Positions 30,798 through 41,120 of a stretch of 64,000 nt of DNA are shown in pieces; position 1 is the stretch's first letter; each line of letters starts with the position of its first letter. This stretch comes from Amanita rubescens (taxonomy: Eukaryota > Basidiomycota > Agaricomycetes > Agaricales > Amanitaceae): contig WION01000114.1 in NCBI GenBank assembly GCA_015039365.1, forward strand, positions 1 through 64,000, written 5' to 3'. Below the pieces are notes generated by a model. The model was not told the origin of the DNA. It ran no database searches and worked only from the letters and a program-made list of their open reading frames with translations. The position numbers were made by a program, and so were the translations under genes.

Positions 30798-33468
30798 CTA
30801 TACTACTACAAAGGCATCTTCAACATATTCCCGATCACCCATGAACCAACGTTTACTCTGTTTATCATGATCAATTGCAGACATAAGAGTTTTGAATTCG
30901 GGATTCTTCTCAATCATTTTACTAGTAGCAGTGTTGTCCCTGTTGCTCTTAGTGATTGTCACTTGGGTTGTTTTTTGCTTCTTCTTCCCTTTTTTATCAC
31001 CCTCGCCGTCATCAGGGATGCCTCTTTTCAAACTGGCACTGACAAAAGATTTGGAAAGAGGAATGTAAGGGAAATCATCGTCCACTCCTAATGGCATTGC
31101 ATCTACTTCAATGTCGCCCGTTGTTTGAAGTTGGTTGATTGTATCAAGGAGGACCACCTGGAGCGCATTATGTGCGTGGAAGCGAACGGCCTTGCTCTCA
31201 AAGTTTGAGAAATATGTGTCATCCCAAGATTGTCGGAAGTAGAAGTCCAATTTAACCAACATTTCGACGAAGGGATGGAATTGAGGAGGTAGTGATTTTT
31301 TATTGGGTGCCTTCCTGGAGTCGTGGCCCATCTCAATTGCGTTCATGACCATGGACTTGAAATCAGCAGTACGGTGACGCCGCCGCTCTCGTTCGCCAGA
31401 CTTGGCATCTGTATGATCGTAGCCCTTTGGGTGTGCTCGAAGGAAGAACAACACAATGAGCCAAAAAATCGATTCAGCATCATGCATTGGTGCATGAGTG
31501 ATACCGGTTTCTGGCTTCTGACCAAAGGACGGAATCCTCCCGGAAAGCAGAAGATCTCCGTATTCATTTACAATTTTCAGGAATTGTTCAACCTCCTTCC
31601 GACGTTGATCGGTGGGACCTGTAGCACCTCTTGGGAACACTAATCGGCAAACCGGGCGGGGGTCGATGTTCTGCGTACTTGCCAGGGGGCAGGAGGAGAG
31701 GAACCTCGCCATGAACATAGGAGTTCCCTGTCAACATGAGAAAGTAATATCCAGTAAAGGATGGCATGTTTCACTTACAGTAATTTCACCTCTAGTAGTT
31801 GACTCACGCGTCTTACTATTTCCAAGAATACACGCGCAATCGAAATCAGATAAAATAACATGGACCTTTCTTGTTTCTGGCCTGTATCAAACACAATTCC
31901 AGGACGCGCGTGACCATCGGGACACCGAGAAACGTACCTGACACCGTGGATCACATCAATAAATGGGCGATCGCAAAGATCATCTTTCTGATCTTTGTCT
32001 AGGTGAGTGGCATTGATCAATACGTTTCCCCAGCTAATATCACGGTGGAGGACATTGTGGTCCTCAACGAGCATTCGATGGACTGATCAGGATGATGGGC
32101 GGTCGAGTACCATCACAGCAGGGAGAGGTATTCACCTTCGACCAAGTCATACATCGCTTTTAGGAACTGCATCACTGAGGAACAGGATGAAAGGGCATGT
32201 CCCAGCGACTCCATCACAAGAAGGACGCTCTGACGGGGTACATGATCTCCGTAACCTGAAGTCTCGTCCCGCGTTAATGCTCGAGATTCGTTGAGGTTCA
32301 CCCGGACAATCCCAGTAGTACATCGCTTCTCTCCTGAAAATGGTCCTCGATAAATATGTTGTAAAATGTCCAATTCGTTGAAACGTCGTCCCATATCGTG
32401 CCAATAGTGCTTGATGACCTTCCAATCCGAGCGCGTATCAATCTGATTGCCAACTCCAATGCCAACGTAAGCGTTCCGGTGCCAACCCTCACCTCGGTGA
32501 AGGTCAAACAGTTTGTAAACATCGTTCGTATCAGTGAAGTTCCCTGATAGGCAGAACCGCAGACGCGATTTGTCATGGCGAAGCGTCGGATTGATTGACT
32601 CGAACTGTTTCGTCGTGAAGCTACGTTTCTGTATATCATCGATGGCTTGTTTCAAGGCGATTTGGGCTTCAGCCTGGTCGTCCCATGCGAAGAGATAGGA
32701 AAAAAAAGCGCCATCAGGGTAGTAATCAATGATAACGAAACCGTTATGATATGCGAGAATGCCGATATGGTAGGCATGGCGAGGTTGGTATCGCGAGATT
32801 GTAAATAGGTACTTGAGTACCTGCGTTGCGTGGTCGAAGCATTCCTGCGAGGATCCAGGCGCATCACCAGTTTTCACTTCTCCGACCATCTGAATGTCAG
32901 AGTAGTATACTCTGGATCGAACTTTGTCCTTGTCAAGATAGCGGAATTCGTCAGGAAGGTCTGATAGTGGCAAGTCACTATCAAGGAATTTGTCTATGTC
33001 TTTCCGTTGCGCATTTACGGCGAGGATAGTATCCTGTCGGAACAATTCTTCATCCTTTCCTGCAGTTTGGTTGTCCCAGGGGATGAATAGGTAGTTGGAT
33101 TCAGCGAGAAGGGTGAGAAATTTGCATAGCGGGCGGCATAGCGATGTCTCCTTTCTGGGGGGCTTGTACGCATCCTGAAGCTTATCCCATGCTGCTTCGA
33201 GTGGGGACAACTTGCATGGAATGAACTTTTCAAACAGAGATGAACCAGATGATTCAGCTTCTGCCGCCTTCGCTGGATTATTCGCCAATGCCGCCTTCGC
33301 TTTATTATTCCTTATTTTAGATCGGACACAGAAGTTCTCCTTGAGAAGCCGATTTTTTATGAAGTCTTTAAGGACGTCATTCTGGTGCAGGGGAGTGTTC
33401 TTGTTACTACCCATCCGCTTTGGTAATTCGTCCTGACCTACTATCTGACCAGGCACGATATCGGACAT
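30798..33468 (-). CDS. FunK1-family protein kinase, copy A
   Basis: ATG at 33468 (MSDIVPGQIVGQDELPKRMG). Exon 1 covers most of the protein, then introns near 32080-32130, 31920-31975 and 31720-31780, and a last exon ending at 30798. The N-terminal ~300 aa hold the FunK1-specific region (LCRPLCKFLTLLAESNYLFI, GEVKTGDAPGSSQECFDHAT). The kinase core shows LLVMESLGHALSS, the catalytic loop VLHRDISWGNVLIN (HRD), and SDFDCACILG (DFD replacing DFG) followed by ITGTPMFMARFLSS. A long C-lobe includes HDAESIFWLIVLFFLR. The tail is Lys-rich (KKGKKKQKTT), perhaps nuclear. FunK1 kinases are expanded in Agaricomycetes and linked by expression to multicellular development. The reading is intact. It duplicates copy B 5.5 kb away. 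Confidence 0.9.
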
Positions 33469-33567
33469 GATGAGACCTGGTGCACCCAGACTTTAATTAA
33501 GCCTAACATAAGTTACATAACTGGGTTGACTCACTAGCAAGCTGGTTTCTCGGTCTTCTCGACACCA
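30812..33567. repeat. segmental duplication unit A (FunK1)
   Basis: Direct repeat of 36311-39095, carrying the complete FunK1 gene plus short flanks. Identity is very high by eye through coding and intron sequence. Homology ends close to the gene on both sides. Confidence 0.85.
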
Positions 33568-34837
33568 ACCAAGTTAGGCAGGATTGGACAAGAAGTAAGT
33601 ATACTAAGACATTATGTGATGAGATCTTTCGTTGGTTGAACCTGAGACTTCACAGCCAAATCCTGACAAGCGTACCATCAGTCGCGGGCCCAGTCAAACC
33701 ATAGCTGACCCACGTTTAGAACTTGTGCCCGCTCGAGCTTAAGGCGAAACAGCCATGCTCGAGTTTGATGCTACAAAGGGACCATTGGCTCGCCCCCAGG
33801 ATTCTCTTATCTGTTGATAACCAGATGTACAATATTCGAAAGATTACATATAGGCAACAAAAAGTTCACTTTCATCCCGTACTTTTCCCACTTGACCCTC
33901 ATCATGTGCCAGACAAGTTCAATCCTGGACGGACTGCAGTCCTCCGATCCAGCAAACGTCCAACTCCCCGTCGTTGCAGTCGGGATATGCGTAAGCTCCT
34001 TCTCTCCTGCTCTATTCACACCTATACCGCTACCCAGGACAACCACCCCAACATGCACTCCAACCCTGTTCCCGCTCCCGCTCCCATGCTCATGCTGTCA
34101 TCACCATCGTATCCACCATAGCCATCAGCATCAGCGCTCTGAAGCTCGCCAAACAAGCCATCGCTGTCATCGAGAACTAACTGCGTCACTTGGCCTACTT
34201 TCGTAAACTCTCTCTGGAATCAGAGGCTATTCAGGGTGCTCAGAACGGGCTAGCCGATGGCACGCTAGGAGTCACTAGTCAGAACCCACAATTTCTTGTG
34301 GATGCGGCTGGTTGTCCATTAAGAATTTGTTCGGAGAAACTCTCACGTACATATGGGGCGAGTATGTATTATTCACTTTCTGTCCTTCTCTTTCCTTTTT
34401 ATTTTTTTTTGACTGATATGAACGATGAATGTGTTTCTGTGACTTAGGCCAATCCAGCCGTTCACTTGGATATAACATGCATATATGTCCTGATTCCACG
34501 CCGGCCATCCGGATCGTAGCCTAAAAGCGGTGATCTACATCCCACGAGGTGACCAACACGACGAAATTCCGTAACTGTAAATGGCTTCGCACCGTCTTCG
34601 TCGCGCAGCATGATCGTGGAAGGAAAACGCGGCAAGGTGAAGATCCCAAGCCACTATCGTCCTCGGACGAGCGGTTCAAGCGGCGGACATGTCGCTATCG
34701 CATTAACATCAGCCTTTTTCGAGTCAGCCACTTGCCTTGAAAAAACCAAATATTTTTCTGTCCTTTTTCTATTTCTACGCTCCTTTCCCCCCTCCATTCG
34801 TTTCAGTCTCTTTTTTATTATTAATTTGCCGTGCAAC
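33568..34837. other. intergenic region, unresolved small ORFs and repeat copy
   Basis: A few readable short stretches occur on the plus strand: 33903-33992 (MCQTSSILDGLQSSDPANVQ) and a membrane-helix-like VITIVSTIAISISALKLAKQ near 34100-34160. I could not join them into a gene. 34217-34506 is the repeat partner of 26500-26790, and 34605-34837 matches the 5' flank of GH16 copy 1. Confidence 0.4.
34217..34506 (+). repeat. ~290-bp repeat, partner of inverted copy 26500-26790
   Basis: See 26500-26790. Contains the open stretch AQNGLADGTLGVTS, so it may derive from a coding sequence. No family recognised. Confidence 0.7.
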
Positions 34838-35956
34838 ATGAGAGCATACTACCTCAGCTGTGGTCACCAATATGTTATCGTTGAAGGACACCCACATCGG
34901 GGAAGACTTCCAGAATAATTGGGAATGGGAAGCGATTCCCGACCGTTAGCAACACGCGGGCGGGTCGACTTTGGCTCAACCGTAAGCGTTGAACTTGACT
35001 GAAGGTAAGTATATGCACGTTGTCTCCGTCCATTTACCCACGGCTGAACGTGTATGAGATAGTATGAGGATCGAGTCCCGCGCAGCATATGGTGGATCGT
35101 TGTCGATCCTGGATATGAGGCACATGTCGTGGGGTTGTGGTACTTAGCCTGCGTTTCGTGCGGCAGGACCTCGGCCTAATGGAGGAGAAATTGATATCAT
35201 AGAAGGTAATGTGTCCGAAATTAGATCAGTACCATTGAGCTGACGTGTTAATCGCGTCTTACAGGTGTTAACCTCAACACGGCCAATCAGGCGACGCTGC
35301 ATACCACGCCAAACTGCACACAATGCGAGCCCCGATTCCAAATGGGGTGGGTCCTCCTTCAGCTAATCATTATCTGCATCGTAATATTCTTGCAGCAACT
35401 CCTTAAGCTATTATTGCGACGCATCTATTAACAATAATGTGGGATGTGGCGTACAAATCACTCAACCCAACTCATATGGGCGCGACTTCAATGCCAATGG
35501 CGGCGGTTACCACATTATGCAACTCTCCCGTGACATTGGGATAAGGATCTGGTTTAAGCAAAGAGAGGATATCGAGATAAACGAATGGAAAAGGGACGGA
35601 AACGACCTTTTATGCGTCGACCTTGCAACTTGGGGGCTACCGGATGCTGCCTCCACCTGGGACGAATGCGACTACGATGGTCATTTCAACGCCCAGAACT
35701 TTTTATTTGACCTGACATTCTGCGTACGTTGGTTTATTCTTCTCATGACATCCGCTAATCACGAATTACAAGGTGATTGGGCTGGTAATGTCTATTCCAC
35801 GTCCGGATGCCCCGGCAATTGCACTGATTGTGAGCCCGTCCTGTTGTCTTGCATCGCAGTGTCTTACCCTCTTTTTCTTGAGTAGTTGTTGGCGGAAGTA
35901 TATTGGGATATTAAATCTTTACGTGTCTACGAACCATATCCGTATGGAAGCTATTA
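34838..35956 (+). pseudogene. GH16 glucanase copy 2, decayed
   Basis: Begins MRAYYLSCGHQYVIVEGHP, with part of the signal region deleted. It keeps most of the later exons almost identical to copy 1 (VGCGVQITQPNSYGRDFNAN; GIRIWFKQREDIEINEWKRD). It is broken by an in-frame TAG after the EWEAIPDR segment, loss of the exon part that encoded TDDNSFIMRADWYSKVSPNA, and loss of the WPAFWTKS stretch. The GEIDII catalytic motif survives as sequence, but not in a readable complete frame. Confidence 0.85.
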
Positions 35957-36310
35957 AATACCGACCACGACTACGTCCTTTTTGGACCACCGACGAGACA
36001 CGTTCAGGCACATTCTTTTAGCTTAAATTTCGTTTTGGATATACCAATACGGTGTAATCGCAGATAATGATGCTCCGAAAATCAATTTCTTGTAATACAT
36101 GGCATAACATAGATAAGGACTCCCATTTTGTTCAACTTACGGTAGCCCTAGTCACGAGAATCCACAATGATGTATCTGGCAGCGCGAGCGGAAATAACAG
36201 ACAAGAGACTCAAGGCACCTGCTGCACATTGCTCATCATGATGTTAATTTAAGATACGATCACTGTAGTATGAGCTTCAATTTTTTTCCAGTCCAAATCT
36301 GATTAGAAAT

Positions 36311-38991
36311 CTATGCTTCTACAAAGGCATATTCAACATATTCCCGATCACCCATGAACCAACGTTTACTCTGTTTATCATGATCAATTGCAGACATAAG
36401 AGTTTTGAATTCGGGATTCTTCTCAATCATTATAGCAGTGTCGTCCCTGTTGCTCTTAGTGATCATGAGGCTACTTGTCTTGGTCACTTGGGTCGTTTTT
36501 TGCCTCTTCTTCCCTTTTTTATCGCCCTCGCCGTCATCAGGGATGCCTCTTTTCAAACTGGCACTGACAAAAGATTTGGAAAGAGGAATGTAAGGAAAAT
36601 CATCGTCCACTCCTAATGGCATTGCATGTACTTCAATGTCGCCCGTTGTTTGAAGTTTGTTGATTGCATCAAGGAGGACCACCTGGAGCGCATTATGTGC
36701 GTGAAAGCGAATGGCCTCGCTCTCAAAGTTTGAGAAATATGGGTCATGCCAGGATTGTCGGAAGTACATGTCCAATTTAACCATCATTTTGACGAAGGGA
36801 TGGAATTGAGGAGGTAGTGATTTTCGATTGGGTGGCTCTCTGGAGTCGAGGCCCATCTCAATTGCGTTCATGACCATGGACTTGAAAGCAGCAGTACGGT
36901 GACGCCGCCGCTCTCGTTCGCCAGACTTGGCATTTGTATGATCGTAGCCCTTTGGGTGTGCTCGAAGGAAGAACAACACAATGAGCCAAAAAATCGATTC
37001 AGCATCATGCATTGGTGCATGAGCGATACCGGTTTCTGGCTTCTCACCAACGAACGGAATCATCCCGGAAAGCAGAAGATCTCCGTATTCATTTACAATT
37101 TTCCGGAATTCTTCAACCTCCTTCCGACGTTGATCGGTGGGACCTGTAGCACCACTTGAGAACACTAATTCGCAAGCCAGGCGGGGGACGGTGTTCGGCG
37201 TACTTCCCAGGGGGCGGGAGGAGAGGGACCTCGCCATGAACATAGGAGTTCCCTGTCAACATGATAAGGTAATATCCAGTAAAGGATGGCATGTTTCACT
37301 TACAGCAATTTCACCTCTAGTTGGCTCACGCATCTTACTATTTCCAAGAATACACGCGCAATCGAAATCAGATAACATAACGTGGACTTTTCTTGCTTCT
37401 GGCCTGAATCAAACACAATTCCAGGACGCGCGTGGCCATCGGGACACTGAGAAACGTACCTGACATCGTGAATCACATCAATAAATGGGCGATCGCAAAG
37501 ATCATCTTTCTGATCTTTGTCTACGTGAGTGGGATTGATCAATACGTTTCCCCAGCTAATATCACGGTGGAGGACATTGTGGTCCTCAACGAGCATTCGA
37601 TGGACTGATCAGGGATGATGAGCGGTCGAGTACAATCACAGCAGGGAGAGGTATTCACCTTCGACTAAGTCATACATCGCCTTTAGGAACTGCATCACTG
37701 AGGAACAGGATGAAAGGGCATGTCCCAGCGACTCCATCACAAGAAGGACGCTCTGACGGGGTACATGATCTCCGTAACCTATAGATCCCGGCGTGTCGTC
37801 CCGCATTAATGCTCGAGATTCGTTGAGGTCCACCCGGACAATCCCAGTAGTACACCGCTTCTCTCCTGAAAATGGTCCTTGATAAATATGTTGTAAAATG
37901 TGCAATTCGTTGAAACGTCGTCCCATATCGTGCCAATAGTACTTAATGACCTTCCAATCCGAGCGCGTATCAATCTGGTTACCAACTCCAATGCCAACGT
38001 AAGCGTTCCGGTGCCAACCCTCACCTCGGTGAAGGTCAAATAGCTTGTAAACATCGTTCGTATCAGTGAAGTTCCCTGATAGGCAGAACCGCAGACGCGA
38101 TTTGTCATGGCGAAGCGTCGCATTGATTGACTCGAACTGTTTCGTCGTGAAGCTACGTTCCTGTATGTCATCGATGGCTTGTTTCAAGGCGATTTGGGCT
38201 TCAGCCTGGTCGTCCCATGCGAAGAGATCGGAAAAAAAAGCGCGATCCGGGTAATAATCAATGATAAAGAAACCGTTATGATATGCGAGAATGCCGATAT
38301 GGTAGGCATGGCGAGGTTGGTATCGCGAGATTGTAAATAGGTACTTGAGTACCTGCGTTGCGTGATCAAAGCATTCCTGCGAGGATCCAGGCGCATCACC
38401 AGTTTTCACTTCTCCGACCATCTGAATGTCAGAGTAGTATACTCTGGATCGAACTTTGTCCTTGTCAAGATAGTGGAATTCGTCAGGAAGGTCTGATAGT
38501 GGCAAGTCACTATCAAGGAATTTGTCTATGTCTTTGCGTTGCGCATTTACGGCGAGGATAGTATCCTGTCGGAACAACTCTTCATCCTTTCCTGCAGTTT
38601 GGTTGTCCCAGGGGATAAATAGGTAGCTGGGTTCAGCGAGGAGGGTGAGAAATTTGCATAGCGGGCGGCATAGCGATGTCTCCTTTCTGGGGGGCTTGTA
38701 CGCATCCTGAAGCTTATCCCATGCTGCTTCGAGTGGGGGCAACTTGCATGGAATGAACCTTTCAAAAATTGATTTAGAAGGCCGCAGAGATGAACCAGAT
38801 GATTCAGCTTCTGCCGCCTTCGCTGCATTATTCCTTATGTCAGATCGGACACAGAAGTTCTCCTTGAGAAGCCGATTTTTTATGAAATCTTTAAGGACAT
38901 CATTCTGTTGCAGGGGAGCGTTCTTGTTACTACCCATCCGCTTCGGCGATTCGTCCCGACCTGCTATCTGACCAGGCACGATATCGGACAT
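36311..38991 (-). CDS. FunK1-family protein kinase, copy B
   Basis: Near-identical paralogue of the kinase at 30798-33468. ATG at 38991 (MSDIVPGQIAGRDESPKRMG), same introns, stop at 36311 after YVEYAFVEA. It keeps VLHRDISWGNVLIN and the DFD-containing strand. Differences are small in-frame insertions or deletions: absence of the ALANNPAK stretch, an added LRPSKSIFERF, an extra PGSIGYGD, and VTKTSSLMITKSNRDDTAI in the basic tail. All differences seen preserve the frame, consistent with selection on both copies or a very recent duplication. Confidence 0.9.
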
Positions 38992-39095
38992 GATGAGACC
39001 TGGTGCACCCAGATTTTAAGCCTAACATAAGTTACATAACTGGGTTGACTTGAATTCAACTCACGAGGCTGGTTTCTCGGTTTTCTCGACACCAG
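36311..39095. repeat. segmental duplication unit B (FunK1)
   Basis: Direct repeat partner of 30812-33567. Both units end with the same stretch (ATAACTGGGTTGACT then CTGGTTTCTCGG). Unit B has a short extra insertion (GAATTCAACTCACG) between these. Confidence 0.85.
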
Positions 39096-39214
39096 GAGAT
39101 TTGGAAGATAGCCCCTGCTGAGTAAGCTCTGGTCTCAGACATTGTCTGGTGAGCCAGAACCGATGCGCTGTCCTGCGAGTATATGTGACGGAGTTGACTC
39201 TATGGGTAGTTCAA

Positions 39215-39601
39215 GCAAAGATAGGATATCGAGATAAACGTGTGGAAAAGGGACGGAAACGACCTTTTAATATTTATGCATCGGCCTTGCAACTTGGGGG
39301 CTACCGGATGTTGCGACTACGACAGCCATTTCAACGCCCAGAACTTTTTATTTGACTTGACATTCTGCGTACGTTGGTTTATTCTTCTCATGACATTCGC
39401 TAATTACGAATCACAGGGTGATTGGGCTGGTAATGTCTATTCCACATCCGGATGCCCTGGCGATTGTGAGCGTGTCCTGTTGTCTTTCATCAGTGTCTTA
39501 TCCTCTTGAGCAGTTGCTGACAACAATCCGGGCAACTTTACGGAAGCATATTGGGATATCATGTCTACACGAACTTGGCATGTCCATATGGAAACTATTA
39601 A
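39215..39601 (+). pseudogene. GH16 glucanase copy 3, terminal fragment
   Basis: Only the distal exons remain: the KRDGNDL region, YDSHFNAQNFLFDLTFC, then GDWAGNVYSTSGCPGDC, and the closing YGNY. Internal deletions remove VDLATW and DAAFTWDEC. It directly precedes the full-length unknown gene at 39769. Confidence 0.85.
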
Positions 39602-39768
39602 ATACCGACCACGACCACGTTCTTTTTGGACCACCGATAAATCACGTTCAGGCACATTCTTTTAGCTAGGATTTGTTTAATTTTCGTTTTGGATACGGTA
39701 AAAATAATTTAGGAATGGTAGCTTTGATTTTTATAAGCACAGAACTCGGATGCCGCGATCCCTGTGCA

Positions 39769-41089
39769 ATGCAGCCTCGCAAGAAACCCAGGCTTACGCC
39801 AATGGGAATGCCAGATGGTTTTGAAAAGACTACTGCACAGCCGAAGGTCAAGGTCTCGGTGCCTCAATTTACGTCTGCTTTTGCGTCCAACACCACCGCC
39901 AAACCCAACTTGACAAAAGCTCCTCACTCGTCCCTTGACCCTCAACTTAGGAATGTGGGTTCCAGCGAGAATGCTAAAACCACCACTCGTAGAGGAGGCA
40001 CGCATGCCACAACCTCTCTCGCATCTGGAGCGCGCCTTGCGACCCACTTGGACGTAGCCTCTGACCGACCCGACCCATTCGTTGCGTTCAAGGATCTGCC
40101 ATTTTATGATAAGAACCTAAGGCCCATGCAACAAGATTTGCTTGCATTTGTGGATGATACGACCTCTGATGTCCATCTCAGGACGATCCAGGTTCCCCAA
40201 TTAGCATCTATCCTGCAAGAAAATGAAGAACACATGGCGAAGCCGATGAAACGTATTGGTTCTCCTCCTAGATTTCCGGCTGGCGAAGATGCCAAGCATA
40301 ACCTGACTATCTCAACTACAAGCATTGCCCGTTTCACCGATATTAATACCGAGGGTGGAAATGCCGAATTGGCATCTATATTCTTGGATGATCAACATCC
40401 AGAGATGTTGCGGAAAGAGGGTGGTGGAGAGGCGGGACGAGGGCTGGGATTTAGTCCGCAGAAGAAGCGATACGGTCACCATGGTCCTCAGTTCGTTCGG
40501 TATGGAATTATCTTTTTATTTGAGTTATGCGTCAACCTTACAAGTTCTCTCTAGCAATGGTCTCGCGTCGAGAGCTTCGCAAGTTCTTGGACGTATGCGC
40601 ACTTCTCTTACTTTATGGCAAAGGGAGATGGAGAGTCAGGCTCTGCCTGATAACTTATCTCGTCTCAAACCGGATTTACATATGACAATAGACAAGATCG
40701 AACTCATGCCGGCTCCAATGTCCACCAAATCGAGCTTGTCGTGCTTTGGCATTGCCTTGTGCAGAATACATTCGCTGTCCAGCCGGATCGATTCTCCTCT
40801 CGCAACAAGCTACGGCAAGTTATTTAGGGTCGTCTTCTCTTTTCCTCTTCCTGCACCTCAAGGTTCTGTTCGAAACGCGTCACGTTTTGCTGAAAAAATA
40901 GAGGTGTACGCGTGGTCACCTTGGCACGAAGTAAAACTGGTACAGTGGCCGCGTCCGGCATCCGATTCGACTGTGGACCCTTCTACTGTTCCGATTCCTG
41001 CAAGTTTTCCTATGCCATTGACGTTGAGTCTATCGAGTAGTCAGCTTTCGGACACAGTGTTGTTGTGTAGTCGCTTTCTATTCTTGTAG
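39769..41089 (+). CDS. uncharacterised conserved-looking protein (421 aa)
   Basis: Exons 39769-40499 and 40555-41089 join in frame to 421 aa. The N-terminus is basic and disordered (MQPRKKPRLTPMGMPDGF, then Ser/Thr-rich). The middle has LPFYDKNLRPMQQDLLAFVD and RGLGFSPQKKRYGHHGPQF. The C-terminal half looks folded (LASRASQVLGRMRTSLTLWQ, then FRVVFSFPLPAPQGSVRNAS and EVYAWSPWHEVKLV). The start KKPRLTP resembles a nuclear signal. I do not recognise the family and see no catalytic motif. A truncated 5' copy is at 28584-28815. Confidence 0.75.
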
Positions 41090-41120
41090 TGTATCAGAGG
41101 GTGTGACACAGCGTGACTTA

